This document shows, one piece after another, positions 12,701 through 24,600 of a stretch of 64,000 nt of DNA; within the stretch, counting starts at the first letter, position 1; every line of letters begins with the position of its first letter. The position numbers were made by a program, and so were the translations under genes. The DNA lies in the NCBI RefSeq assembly GCF_949628215.1, contig NC_134298.1:372001-436000 (forward strand), given 5' to 3'. The notes beneath the pieces were generated by a model. That model was not told the DNA's origin. It worked only from the letters and a program-made list of their open reading frames with translations, and searched no databases. Source of the DNA: Phalacrocorax aristotelis. Taxonomy: Eukaryota > Chordata > Aves > Suliformes > Phalacrocoracidae.

Positions 12701-13630
12701 TATCACTAATGTATTTCAGGAGACCTACTCTACCTAATTTATGTCACAGAACACTTAAGTAGAAAGTTACTAAGGGAGTGAAAGAAATCTACTCCAGCTC
12801 CCAGTTTGAGCCAAAATACCCTGGCACATATTCAAGTTTGGTGGAAATCTGGACACAAGTTTTTCACTTGCCAATTCAGTGTTGACAAGTACATGGAGCT
12901 AAAAAGATCCCGGATATTTGTTCTAGACAGCTGGGACTACTGAGGAACCTAAGGAAATGAGGAGACTGATTTTATTTTGCCTCTTCAATTCTCTTTTAAG
13001 CTCTGAAAGGCATCCTGGTTGAGCCTTACTCCTAGGTTAGGAGCAATGAAGACTTTTTGCACTGTTCTGACCTATCAATTTTAACTTTCTCTCCTGGGTT
13101 CTTTCGCCCACATTATTGCAGTGTAACTCACTGGCATATCCCAACTCACTGTCTGGCCTAACATGGGTATGTCAGCTCCTTATTCTTGCCTGACCTCTCA
13201 AGCAAAACAACTCCATCTGGTCTCTACATACCCTCATTACTAGGTCCTTATAGCTCTTCCTGTATGAGAGGTGGAACAGACCACAGGAGTAGGTTACAAT
13301 ATCCATAACCCGTTCCATCTCTAATAATGGAAGGCCTTGGCCTTGTCAACACACTATGACCTGCTAATGTGTGTCAGATGGTCCAGGAGGCTAAACTATT
13401 TGTTAGCCTTTAGAGACTGACTTCTTATTCCAATGGGGCCAGATTTGGGAAGCTAGTGAGGATAAATCTCACCAGAAATCTTTATAGTGCCTTAAAAGTT
13501 TGATTGCAACTCAGCACAGACAAACTATTAAACCATCCCTTGCAGCTAGGTGTTTGACTGAATGGAAATCATAGTAAATGACATTTACTATGACCTTTTG
13601 GTATCTGGCCCACACTCACTCTCAGGCTGT
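9776..13630. other. Intergenic with recurring degenerate motif, no gene recognised
   Basis: No gene is seen. Stretches at 10190-10720, 11160-11490, 12070-12360 and 13060-13400 share spaced CTGGTCC, CTGACC and CTTGGCC words about 35-50 bp apart. They may be remnants of an old tandem array, but the units are too diverged to align by eye. Confidence 0.4.
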
Positions 13631-14214
13631 TGTCCTGATTTCAGCTGGGATAGAGTTAGTTTTCTTTCTAGTAGCTGATACAGTACTGTGTTTTGTATGT
13701 GGCTTTTTTTGTGTTTAGTATGGGAATAATGTTGATAACACACCAATGTTTTAGTAGTTGCTAAGTAGATTAGTGCTTACACTAATCAAAGGTTTTTCAG
13801 CTTCTCATGTCCTGCCAGTGAGAAGATGGGAGGGGGCTCAGCCGGGACTGCTGATCCAAACTGGCCAAAGGGATATTCCATACCATATGATGAGATGCTC
13901 ATTACATAAATTGGGGGAATTTGGCTGGCAACTGTTGATCAGGAACCGACTGGGCATTGATCAGCAGGTGGTGAGCAATTGCATTGTCCATAAATAATTT
14001 TGTATATTCTTTTATCATCATTAGTACAAGTAGTAGTAGTATTACTATTACTATTAGTATTATTATGGTTCCTTTCTTTTCTGTACTATTAAACTCTCTT
14101 TATGTCAACCTACAAATTTTACTAATTTTTCCCAATTGTCTCCCCCATCCCACTGTGGGGGTAATGAGTAAACGGCTGTGTGGTGTTTAGCTGCCTGCTG
14201 GGTTAAACACAACA
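13631..14214 (+). mobile_element. 5' LTR of a decayed ERV
   Basis: It begins TGTCCTGATTTCAGCTGGG and ends GGGTTAAACACAACA, the same termini as the minus-strand LTRs at 30170 and 38870. It contains GGGATATTCCATACC, a TATTAAACTC polyadenylation-type signal and the U5 block GGGGGTAATGAGTAAACGGC. It is followed immediately by a primer-binding site, so this is a 5' LTR. An (ATT/AGT)n expansion sits inside it at 14031-14067. Confidence 0.88.
14031..14067. repeat. (AGT/ATT)n trinucleotide expansion inside an LTR
   Basis: Runs of AGT then ATT/ACT triplets interrupt the R/U5 part of the LTR. The other LTR copies in this window lack them. Confidence 0.8.
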
Positions 14215-14221
14215 GTCCTTT

Positions 14222-14239
14222 TGGCATCCAACATGGGGT
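14222..14239 (+). promoter_or_regulatory. Decayed tRNA-Lys primer-binding site
   Basis: TGGCATCCAACATGGGGT lies eight bases after the LTR end. It differs at a few positions from the intact site at 31725-31742. This identifies the element as lysine-primed and orients it plus. Confidence 0.85.
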
Positions 14240-15427
14240 ATGAAGGTTTGAGATAATGCGAGGTCTTACCAGAGCATGTTAAAGCAAATTTGTGATAAGC
14301 ATTCATTATACTCGTTTAATAATTGCTGGTCACAATGTTGATTTATTTGCTCTCAAAGTTGCATTATGTAATACTTTACTTGCAGTATATATTCCCTGTT
14401 GTGCTGCTTATCACCTCTGGGAACTGGATCAAGGTAATAATTTTGCTGCCCTGTGTAATACTAGTTTATGATATGGTAAAATTATTTGGCCATGAGACTA
14501 ATTTGGTATTTGTACACAGCATTGCCATCATCTCAGTACCTTGGGAGCCACCTCTTGGAAACTATTAATAATTACACTCTTTACCTTTTCTCCTTGGAGA
14601 ATCAGTCTATGGTGGAGATAAGGGGGGACACTTTCCCCCTACTCTTTTACCTTCTCTTTTTCCTTCAGCCTAGTTACAACAGCTTTTGTGAAATTTGAAT
14701 GTCCTTTGGATGTTCAAACCAGCATGTTCCTATTGCTGTGTCTCCTGAATGTGGTTCAGGTCTTGTTTAGGGTTAAACAATATTTAAGAATAACATCCAA
14801 AGATCTACCCCCATGGCACCACTGCAGCTACTCCAACCCCGGCGACTGGCACTGCAACTGAACCTGTGCCAGTATCAGTTGTGTCTGTGCACAAGAAGAA
14901 ATGCACAAGAAGAAATACACAAGAAAATCAGCTCATTTAGTAAGGAATGAAGACAAACCAGGGCCATAACGAGAACAGGAGGAGGAAGAGGCAGAACCTA
15001 TAAATGAGGTGGGTTCCTATACCTGATACATATTCCTGAGTGAGCTGCAAGATACATGAAAATATTTCAGTCTCCATCCAGACAAGCACACTGTCACCTG
15101 GCTGCTCTGACGCTGGAATAATGGGGCTAGTAGCCTTGAATTAGAAGGAAAGGAAACAAGCACCTGGGATTTCTAAGGAAAGGGGAGATTGACAAAGTAA
15201 TCAAAAAGGGGCTCAAGTCCTCAGCTCTGGAGGAGACTACTGTCAGGTGGGAAGGAAAGGCATCCCTTCAAGTGGATCACCATTAAGGGACGTATCCAGT
15301 ATCAGAGGGAATTAGCTATGCTCGAGGTAACTTATGATGACCTGAACAATAAGCAGTTATCCAAAGATCCAGATGAAGTCAAGTGCACACAACACAGATG
15401 GCAGAAGCTCATACGGAGCTCTCCATC
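14240..15427 (+). pseudogene. Gag remnant of the lysine-primed ERV family
   Basis: This is the decayed counterpart of 31743-33150 in the young ERV. The N-terminal hydrophobic module survives in pieces (ETINNYT and MVEIRGDTF, near 14555-14630). The Thr/Pro/Ala-rich linker is at 14815-14890. The capsid-like segment at 15090-15425 has the WLL-type helix, the block that in the young copy reads LWRRLLSGVKERYPF, and SKDPDE, all frameshifted. It stops abruptly at a minus-strand CR1. Protease, pol and a 3' LTR of this copy are not seen nearby. Confidence 0.85.
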
Positions 15428-16090
15428 AAACCATGCCCTGAAATGCAACATCTACAGGTTTTTTGAACACCTCCAGGGATAGTGACTCCCCCGCCTCTCT
15501 GGGCAGCCTATTCCAATGCCTGACCACTCTTGCAGTAAAGAAATTTTTCCTTATAACCAATATAAACCTCCCCTGATGCAGCTTGAGGCAGTTTCCTCTC
15601 GTCCTATCACTAGTAAGCTGGGGGAAGAGCAAAGAGTACACCCGTCCAAGACATGAGCTGCCAGCTTCTCTAGGAGGGTGCTGTGGGAGACAGTGTCAAA
15701 GGCTTTGCTAAAGCCCAAGCAGACAACATCCACAGCCTTTCCCTCATCCAGTAGGTGGGTCACCTGGTCATAGAAGGAGATCAGGTTGGTCAGGCAGGAC
15801 CTGCCTCTCATGAAGCCGTGCTGACTGGGCCTGATCCCCTGGTTGTCCTGCACATACCTGGTGTGCTCACTCAAGCTATATCACTCCAGAATCTTCTCTG
15901 GTACCACAGTCAGGCTGACAGGCCTGTAGCTCCCTGGATTCTCCTTGTGGCCCTTCTTGTAGTTGGGCGTCACATCGGCAAGCTTCCAGTCACCTGGGAC
16001 CTCCCCTGTTAACCAGGACTGCTGATAAATGATGGAGAGTGGCTTGGTAAACTCCTCTGCCAGCTCCCTCAGTACTCTACGATTCTCTGA
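15428..16090 (-). mobile_element. CR1 with internal deletion (minus strand)
   Basis: Read on the minus strand, this has the RT start ([39 protein letters not shown]), then jumps from the HVLDGCTLC segment straight to the 3' end ([26 protein letters not shown]). Roughly 750 bp present in the 19160-21545 copy are missing. The two copies share unusual residues (CLGF, GCTLC), so they belong to the same subfamily. It truncates the ERV remnant on its left. Confidence 0.92.
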
Positions 16091-16099
16091 TTAATATTG

Positions 16100-16190
16100 A
16101 CGTAGTCAATATATGTATATTGTCTGTATAATGTATATATATACACATATGTATATATTCTACAATATAATGTATAATTTATTACATGTT
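16100..16190. repeat. AT-rich (TATA/TGTA)n microsatellite
   Basis: Interrupted TA and TG dinucleotide runs fill the space between the CR1 and the solo LTR. Confidence 0.75.
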
Positions 16191-16192
16191 AT

Positions 16193-16709
16193 TGTGCTGG
16201 TTTTGGCTGAGAAAGAGTTAATTTTCTCCACTGTAGTGCCTGTGGTGGTCAGGGACCTTTCCAGCTTCCCGCGCTCTGCCACGTGGGCAAGAGGCTGGGA
16301 GGGGCGGAGCCATGGCAAAAACAGCTGACCCCGACTGGCCAATGGGATGTTCATTCCATACCATGTGATGCCATGACCAGTCTATTAGCTGGGGCAGTTG
16401 GTGGGGGAGGTCAGCTGGGGCTTGGGGAGGCATGGCGTCAGGTCGGCGGGTGGTGAGCGGTTGCGTCATGTGTGGTTTGATTTGGTGGTTCATTCCCCTT
16501 CCCCGCCTCCCCCCAACCCGGGGTTTTGTGCCTCTCATTGTATTCCTTTCCACTGCGTTTCTGTTGTTGTTGTTATTGTTTTATTTTAATTATTAAACTG
16601 TTTTTATCTCAACCCATGAGCGTTACCCTTCTGATTCTGTCCTCCATCCTGCTGGTGGGGGAGTGAGCGAGTGACTGTGTGGGGCTGAGTTGCTGGATAA
16701 ACAACAACA
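16193..16709 (+). mobile_element. Solo LTR, same subfamily as the young ERV
   Basis: It starts TGTGCTGGTTTTGGCTGAG and ends ATAAACAACAACA. It aligns end to end with 31219-31717, including the ACCCCGACTGGCCAATGGGA block with a CCAAT box, the GC-rich middle, ATTAAACTG and the terminal GGGGGAGTGAGCGAG. No internal ERV sequence adjoins either end. I find no clear target duplication, so the ends may have decayed. Confidence 0.9.
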
Positions 16710-16829
16710 CCCTAGATCATGCTGGAATTAGAAATGTTGTTCATGTTACCTTCAGCCTGTAACACTTTCACATGAGTCTATGATTTTTAACTGTACACCT
16801 GGTCACTGTGGAGTACCACAATTCACCAG

Positions 16830-17674
16830 ATGAATTTGTACTTCTGCGACCTCCCCTGCATGCAAGTTCTTATTTTATTGTTTATCTTGGTAATCTATAC
16901 TGCAGCTGTGGTGGGGAATATGGGACTGATCACAGTCATTGTCAGTAATCCACAACTCCGCACTGCACCTGTGTACTTCTTTGGTAATATTCACTTCGTA
17001 GATGCTTCTTACGCCAGCAGTGTTGCCCCCGAAGTCCTGGTCAGGGCACAAAGGCATTTCCTATAATGGCTTTGCAACTTGATCTTTCTTTGGAGGACCC
17101 TTTGTTTCGACTGAATGCTTTCTTCTTGTGACAATGTCTTACAACCACTTCACAGCCATCTGCAATCTTCTGCTCTACCAGACTATCATGTCTTAGAGGG
17201 TGTTACCTGCTGGTTTTGGTTACCTACCTTTGTGGCAGTTTAAACACTGTAGTACAAACCAGTAATCTTTCAGCCAAACTTCTGTGGGTCCAATGAGATT
17301 GATCACTGCTTTTCTGAGCTCCTATCACTTCCAAAGCTCTCCTGCAGTTAAACTTATGTCAATAAGGCTGTGCTTTTCCTATTTTTCTCTTTCTTTTTTA
17401 CCACTTTATGCTGTGTGATCCTGGTGTCCTACTGCAACATTTTCTCAAAGCCTTCTTTACCTGTGCTCCCTACTTTATGACAGTAGCTCTGTATTTTGGC
17501 ATAACATTTGAAATGTACGCCATTCCTTCTGACTCCTCTTCACCAGACCAGATCAAATTAGTGTCCATGTCATACCATCTTTTCATGCTTATGTTAAACC
17601 CCATCATCTCTAGCCGAAGGAAGAAAGATGTGAAAGATTTTCTAAAGAAAACACTAGAAAGGAAATTATTCTAA
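16830..17674 (+). pseudogene. Olfactory receptor pseudogene
   Basis: Class II OR fragments lie in order with stops and frameshifts. First comes TM1 with GNMGLITVIV, then a TM2 block YFFGNIHFVDASYASSV, a decayed TM3 end [11 protein letters not shown] (normally MAYDRYVAIC), and a TM6-TM7 part with YFGITFEMYAIP and LMLNPIIS followed by KKDVKDFLKK. The N-terminal frame stops at about 17066 and the last frame starts at 17408. The length matches a normal OR, so this is an intact-length dead gene, perhaps from an OR5/8-like group. Confidence 0.9.
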
Positions 17675-19159
17675 GGAATTACACCTGTTAAGTCACATGC
17701 TTTCAAAGAAAGCTTTTTCAGAAGCAGACAGAAGCAAAGAGGAACAAAGCAAAGTCTCACAATGAATTTTTCCAATCAAAACTCAAGCTCTCTGTTCATC
17801 TCAATTTGAAAATTTTTCTAATTTCAAGCATATTTTCCTCAAAATTATCGTGCAAACCACTGCTGCATGTTCTCTTGAAGTCACTCCTGAAAGTAAAGTA
17901 GGTTTAGCCAATACTGGAAGTGCTTCGGTACAAATAAAATGTCGCCAATACTTCGTCATGAAGAGATGACTTTGGGAAGCTTGCAAGCTAAAGAGACATT
18001 AGGTAACAATTTATTTCAGCTCATTTGGTGTGGAAACATAGGAGAAGGGGGAAATTCCTGCTATGTCTCTCCATACCTCTTTTATGCACCTAATAGGGTG
18101 CCTGTGGGTGCAGGAGGAGATAGAGAAAAAGGGAGGTGGGCAGAAGAGAAAACATCTGAACTTCAGGGGTTTTGATGGAAAGACAAATCAACAATCACAG
18201 ACAACAGGTGGGGAGTTTTGAAAGTAGTTATCTCTACCATTTCTCTCTTCATGACAAACAGCAGAAAATTTTTCCTCTATTTTGTTTTTCCAAAGACATA
18301 AACAATAATTTTGGGGGTTTATTGACAATTGCAGAACCAGTGCAAGGAATTTTCTGCACTTGTACGTCTACTACTTTTTAATTACTCCCTGGTTGTACAA
18401 TATCAGTATCTGAGACTGGGCCTCTACTGAAGATCTTTGATTCACCCAGGTTTCTCTTTGGAACATTTGGTATGTTTAAGTGGGGAGTCAAACTATCATC
18501 TTGTTTTCTAAGTTAACAAAAGTAATCTCACTTCAGTTAAGTCCCTGTTGCTCACATGCTAGACTTATACTATTCTTTTATGCTTCAGAGAGAAATTAGC
18601 CCACAGAAAAGGAAAATGAGGCCTACGATAGACCAATACAGCTTCAAGCTGCACCGTCTGGCTGCAGCGTATTTAATTTATTTGGCTTTGGAAAACTAAG
18701 CTTGCAGAAGAAAGAAAAGTTAGTGACGATGACAAATACATAACTGAAAGAGAAAGGGATTTCCAAAACTGTTTCTCTTACCAGAAAGGTGAATCATATC
18801 CTGGAAGTGTCTGTCAGTTACCACAATACATAAAATGAGATTATATTAATAAACTAAGCACAATTATAAACCCAGGGTGGAGACTGTAATTGCTGAACAC
18901 CACAAGTACTTTTCAAAAAAAACCCTGTTCCTTCTTTGATTGTTCTTTTGAGGGGACACAATCGGAAGTAGCACTAAATGCTGTCCTGATTTTAATGCCG
19001 TACTGTTTGGTACAAATTATCTCACCCTTTGATTATGAATCTTCCACCAAATCAAGTTTCACCAATATTCCTAACCAAATAAAATCTGAGCAATAAACAT
19101 TTCGGGGGGATTAAACTAAGCCAAAAATAGATTTCTGAAATTTATGGGGAAGTGTTCTC
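17675..19159. other. Intergenic, no gene recognised
   Basis: AT-rich DNA between an OR pseudogene and a CR1. No coding frame or RNA gene is supported. Confidence 0.45.
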
Positions 19160-21545
19160 CTGGATTTGCAATAGGAATCATATTGCTTCCTATTCCTATT
19201 CCAGAAGGTTCCTGGAGTGTGTGGGAGATAAGTTCCTGACGCAGCTGGTAAGTGAGCCTACCAGGGGAGGTGCCTCCCTTGACCTCCTGTTCACAGAGGA
19301 CTGGTGGGAGATGTGGCGGTCAGAGGCCCTCTTGGGCTTAGTGACCATGATATGATTGAGTTCTCAGTCCTTGGTGAAATAAGCAGAGGGGTCAGCAGAA
19401 CAACTACCATGGAATTCCAGAGGGCAGATTTGGGCCTGTTCAGGGCACTGGCTGGGAGAGTCCCTTGGGAGGCAGTCCTGAAGGGCAAAGGGGTCGAGGA
19501 AGGCTGGGCTTTCTTCAAGAAGGATGTCTTGAAGGCACAGGAGCAGGTGTCCCCAAGTGCCACAAGACAAACTGGCAGGGAAGACTGGCCTGGCTGAACA
19601 GGGAGCTTCTGCTGACACTCAGGAAAAAAAGGAGAGTCTAAAAGTTTTGGAAGAAGGGAAAGGTAAATCAAGAAGAGTACAGAGATCTCATTAGGTCTTG
19701 CAGAGAGAAAATGAGACAAGCAATAGCCCGGCTAGAACTCAACCTGGCCACTGCTGTAAGGGACAACAAAAACTGCTTTTACAAATACATTAACAACAAA
19801 AAGAAAACCAAAGAGAATCTCCATCGTCTATTGGACGCGGAAGGGGAACATTGCCACCTAGGACAAGGAAAAGGCTGAGGTATGAAATGCCTTCTTTGCC
19901 TCAGTCTCCAACTGCCAGACCAGCTATCCCCATGGTATTCAGCCCCTGGAGCTGGAAGGCAGGGATGGGGAGTGGAATAAACCCCCCATAATCCAGGAGG
20001 AAGCAGTTTATGACCTGCTGAGCCACATTAACACTCACAAGTCTGTGGGGCCATACGGGATCCACCCAAGAGTACTGAGGGAGCTGGCGGAGGAGTTTAC
20101 CAAGCCACTCTCCATCATTTATCAGCAGTCCTGGTTAACAGGGGAGGTCCCAGGTGACTGGAGGCTTGCCGATGTGACGCCCAACTACAAGAAGGGCCAC
20201 AAGGAGAATCCAGGGAGCTACAGGCCTGTCAGCCTGACTGTGGTACCAGAGAAGATTCTGGAGTGGTATATCTTGAGTGAGCTCACTAGGCATGTGCAGG
20301 ACAACCAGGGGATCAGGCCCAGTCAGCACGGCTTCATGAGAGGCAGGTCCTGCCTGACCAACCTGATCTCCTTCTATGACCAGGTGACCCACCTACTGGA
20401 TGAGGGAAAGGCTGTGGATGTTGTCTGCTTGGGCTTTAGCAAAGCCTTTGACACTGTCTCCCACAGCACCCTCCTAGAGAAGCTGGCAGCTCATGGCTTG
20501 GACGGGTGTACTCTTTGCTGGTTAAAACCCTGACTGGATGGCCGAGCCCAGAGAGTTGTGGTGAACAGAGTTACACCCGGTGGTGGCTGGTCACGAGCGG
20601 GGTTCCCCAGGGCTCAGTGTTGGGGCCAGTTATGTTTAATATCTTTATCAATGACCTGGAGGAGGGGATCGAGGGCACCCTCAGTAACTTTGCAGACGAC
20701 ACCTAATTGGGCGGGAGCGTTGATCTGCTCGAGGGAAAGAAGGCTCTACAGAGGGACCTGGCCAGGCTGGATCAATGGGCCGAGGCCAATTGTATGAGGT
20801 CTTGCCCTTGGGTCACACCAACCCCAGGCAACGCTCCAGGCTGGGGCAGAGGGGCTGGGAAGTGCCCGGTGGAGAAGGCCCTGGGGGTGCTGGCTGACAG
20901 CCGGCTGGGCATGAGCCAGCAGTGCCCAGGGGGCCAAGGAGGCCACCAGCCCCCGGGCTTGTGTCAGCACTGGGGTGGCCAGCAGGAGCCGGGCAGGGAT
21001 GGGGCCCCTGTGCTCGGCACTGGGGAGGCCCCACCTTGAGTGCTGGGCTCAGGATTGGGCCCCTCAGGTCAAGAAGGGCCTTGAGGGGCTGGAGCGTGTC
21101 CAGAGAAGGGCAGCGGGGCTGGGGCAGGGTCTGGAGCACAAGCGTGCTGGGGGGTGTCTGAGGGAGCTGGGGGGGTTTAGCCTGGAGAAGGGGGGGCTGA
21201 GGGGAGCCCTTCTCGCTCTCTGCAGCTGCCTGAGAGGGGCTGGAGTGAGGGGGGGGTTAGTCTCTGCTCCCAAGTCACCAGTGACAGGACGAGAGGAAAC
21301 GGCCTCAAGTTGTATCAGGGGAGATTAAGGTTGGATATTAGAAAAAATTGCTTTACTGCAAGAGTGGTCAGGCATTGGAACAGGCTGCCCAGAGAGATGG
21401 TGGAGTATCTATCCCTGGAGGTGTTAAAAAAATATGTAGACATGGCACTTCAGGGAATGGTTTAGGAGACATGGTAGTGTTAGGTTGATGGTTGGACTTG
21501 ATGGTCTTAGAGGTCTTTTTCAATCTTAATGATTCTATGATTTTC
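19160..21545 (+). mobile_element. Long CR1 LINE copy, 5'-truncated, inactive
   Basis: About 2.4 kb of CR1 ORF2 in order. First comes the end of the endonuclease domain (RFLECVGDKFLTQLVSEPTR, LGLSDHDMIEFSVLGE), then a linker, then RT from 20045 (GIHPRVLRELAEEF, SRPSQHGFM-type block, [24 protein letters not shown] near 20690). The C-terminal part and CR1 tail follow (GATGGTCTTAGAGGTC, ATGATTCTATGA). Stops include one right after FADDT at 20704-20706 and frameshifts from 20520. The 20800-21300 part is strikingly GC-rich. Confidence 0.95.
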
Positions 21546-22850
21546 TCTATATTATCAGCTGAAAAAGTGGACTTTTTTTTTTACATTTACTTTATGATTT
21601 ATTCATTTTCCCCCCTGAAATATATTTATAAGAAGAAGAAAATCCAAGAAAAATGCACAGGCTAGCATCAGTGACACAGGGACTAAAGGAGCCCTCTAGC
21701 ATTCTTGAATAGCAGCAGCAGTCTGACAGAGTACCATACAGCTATAAAATGGTATTGCGTATTTGTATTTTGCCACCTCTATTGCTGCCTTTTAAGTAAC
21801 TGAAGGTAGGCAAATGAAATTTAATTCTGAGACAGATAAATTTCAAATTGGTATTATCTGTTTACATCTAGATACTGTGAGATTGCTTCATCTGAATCAG
21901 TTATGTATAGTACTTCTACAATAAATTTAACCCTTCTTAAAATCACTACTCTTCTAAAAAATTAGGTATTTATATGACTGTTCTCTTAAATTGCTTATTT
22001 CTCTGCAATAGCCATACAGGGAAGATAGACAGTTGCCTCAGATATGAATGCTAACAATGCAAAATATACAGTATTTATTATTTTTATTTATACTTAGAAC
22101 AAAAAAAAACCCTGCTATTTCTCCTTATTTAAACTAATTTAATTTATTGTTTGTTTGTTTGTTTTTTCTTAGATTAAGGTGATCATGAATATGAATGTAA
22201 ATATAAGTTTAGGAATATAAATATGAGCCCATAAATTAGGCTAGAATAGAAGCCAAATTCTCAGTGATCGTTAGATAAAATAAAGATAGATAATCTGCTT
22301 TCTTTTAATCACAAGAAAGGTTGAATTATATGAAAAATTGGCTTCACTGGTACATCTGCGTTCAAAGGGAGATAGAATAAATTTAATTTCAATAGTGTTT
22401 TTCAAAAGTAAAACTTCTTTGGAAATAAACAGAGATTAGAAACTATACTAAATTTCCACTTGATTATTAATTTACTATGATCTTTTCCATTTTCACCAAT
22501 TCCCACTTCAAAAAGGGAAAGGGAAAGATGAAAGGGGGAAAGTTAAAATTGTTTCTTGGGTTTCTTTTGTTTGTTTATTGTCTTTTGTTAATTATCCAGA
22601 TAAATATAACTTGTGGTAATAATATGGGAGAATGAAAATAATGTATTATGTTTACATATCATGATGCATATGCACAGGTATATACATTATGGTGTGTATG
22701 TGTATTATATATATATGAATTTCTATGCATACACTTACATGAATAAACCCTTGGCTGTTTTTACCTCTCAGCTGAGGTAGAAAGCAGAAATAACTCCAAG
22801 ATGAACTCAGCTTTATTCTGTTAACTTTTTTTCTTCATCAGGGTTCTGCC
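21546..22850. other. AT-rich intergenic DNA
   Basis: Very AT-rich, with short A/T homopolymers and a TA-rich stretch near 22690-22715. No gene or repeat family is recognised. Confidence 0.45.
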
Positions 22851-23475
22851 ATGGAAAATTGCTGCACGGTGACTGAGTCCACACTGATGGGGTTCAAAAT
22901 CAGCTAGAACCGAATATCTTTCTTTCATTGTCTTCCTACTGCTGTATGTCTTGGGAAAGAATACCATGACTGTAATAATTTGTATAAACACTCGTCTATT
23001 ACCAAACAACCATATATTACTTCCTCAAGAACCTTTCCATCTGGGACCTCTGCCACACCTCTCTCATCACCGCTCCTTGGACCGCTTCTTTGCTGAGAGG
23101 TAGGCCATTTCCTGTGGTGGTTGGTTAGCCCAGCTGATGTTGTTTCCTCTCTTTGTCACCAGAGAGTACTTCCTCATGGTGTTCGCAGCTTATGACTGCT
23201 TCATGGCCATTGGTAACCCACTGTTCTACCTCCCCAAGTTATCAAAAAATGATGCCATCAGCTTGCGTTGGTATCCTACATCTGTGGCTATGCCAACAGC
23301 ATTCTACAGACTGCAGTTCTGTATTGGCGGCTAAATGAACCACTTCTTTTGTCATATCCCAGCTGCTATGATTTCTTCCCTTTAAAGGCAATTTAATAAC
23401 ATCCATCAGCACAAAAGTGATATTCACCTCATACACGTATGTCATCTCCACTGCCCTAAAGTCAGAGTAAAATGG
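22851..23475 (+). pseudogene. Olfactory receptor pseudogene, N-terminal to TM6 part
   Basis: It begins with a start-like MENCCTVTESTLMGFKIS followed by a stop at 22903-22905. It continues in shifted frames with YYFLKNLSIWDLCHTSLITAP (TM2) and the TM3 end AAYDCFMAIGNPLFY near 23187-23232, a decayed MAYDRYVAICNPLHY. The extracellular NHFFCHIPA segment and the TM5 end TSYTYVIST follow at about 23337-23455. TM7 is not found. The frames are broken repeatedly. Confidence 0.88.
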
Positions 23476-23714
23476 GCAGCAAGTCAGGAAATACCCATCA
23501 GTTGAGGCTCATCTATCTCAGTGTGGGTATCTGTAATACAGACATCTCTGTCTGGACTTTATTTAAAATGACCATTGTATACATAGACTTACTGCAGCAT
23601 AAATTTTCAGGTTCTACAGCAAGAAAGTGCAACTGTGGCAACCAGATGAGGTGAACAAAAATTAGAGCTGCTTCCTTTGCTGCAATATATTTTGGGCCTA
23701 ATGTGAACATCTTC

Positions 23715-24600
23715 AAAGGACAATCTGAGAAACTACAGATCATTCAACATCCTCAATTCTGCTCCTGGGAAAATAATGGAGTAATTCTTCTTGGAACACA
23801 CTTCTGGTCACGTGAAGAAGGAGGTGACTGGGAGCAGTCAGCAGAGATTTACCAAAAGTAAATAATTCCTGGTTAGCGTAAATCTGCCATGAAACCACCA
23901 GATTTGTGGATGAAGTAAGAGCAGCAGATACCATTTACATGAACTTTAGCAAGAGTTTCAACACTGTCGTCCATCGTATTGTAGTCAAGTTATGATTTTA
24001 GGATCTGGATGGATGGACAACTAGATGGATTAAAAGGCTGGTTGGATTATCAGGCTCAGAGAGTAGTGGTCAATGGATCATACTCTACCTAGAGTAGCCA
24101 AGGGGTCTGTTCTACCCTGAAATACTGCAGAAGGAGGTGAAGGAGTGCTTACCCACCAGGTTTACTGATGACACCAAATTGGGGGAGGGGGAGGGGAATG
24201 ATGCTCAAGGGCATAGTCTGGCTGGAAGAATTGGCCAATAGGAACTGCCTGACATTCAACAAGGACGCAAAAACAATGCAAATTCCTGCATGTGGCAAGG
24301 AATAACCCCTGGCAATGACTCAGGCAGGGGACTGACTGGCTAGGTAGAAGCTCTGCAGAAGAGAAGGATCTGGGAGTCTTAGTAGACAGCAAGCTGAACA
24401 TCAGTCATCAGAGTGCCCTGGCAGCAAAGCAGCTCAACTGTATTCTGGGCTGTATACACAGCACAATAGCCAGTACATCAAGGGAATTGTTTATCCCCCT
24501 CAATTTAACATTCATTAGACTGCACCTGCCTTGAGCAGGAGGTTGTACTTCAGATCTCCTGAGGTCCCATCCAGCATAAATTATACTATGAGTCTATAGA
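23715..24600 (+). mobile_element. Old CR1 copy
   Basis: Degenerate CR1 ORF2 is readable in pieces: YMNFSKSFNTVVHRIVVKL near 23937, FTDDTKLGEG near 24160 (an FADDTKL relative), then the post-RT block and a 3' end with AGATCTCCTGAGGTCCCATC. The divergence is much greater than in the CR1 copies at 19160 and 54893. Confidence 0.82.

Noticed and set aside
16193-16709. The solo LTR as the 3' LTR of the decayed ERV at 13631
   Set aside because: Its start (TGTGCTGG...) and GC-rich middle belong to the young subfamily, while 13631-14214 has the TGTCCTG start and AT-rich middle; the two are not a pair.
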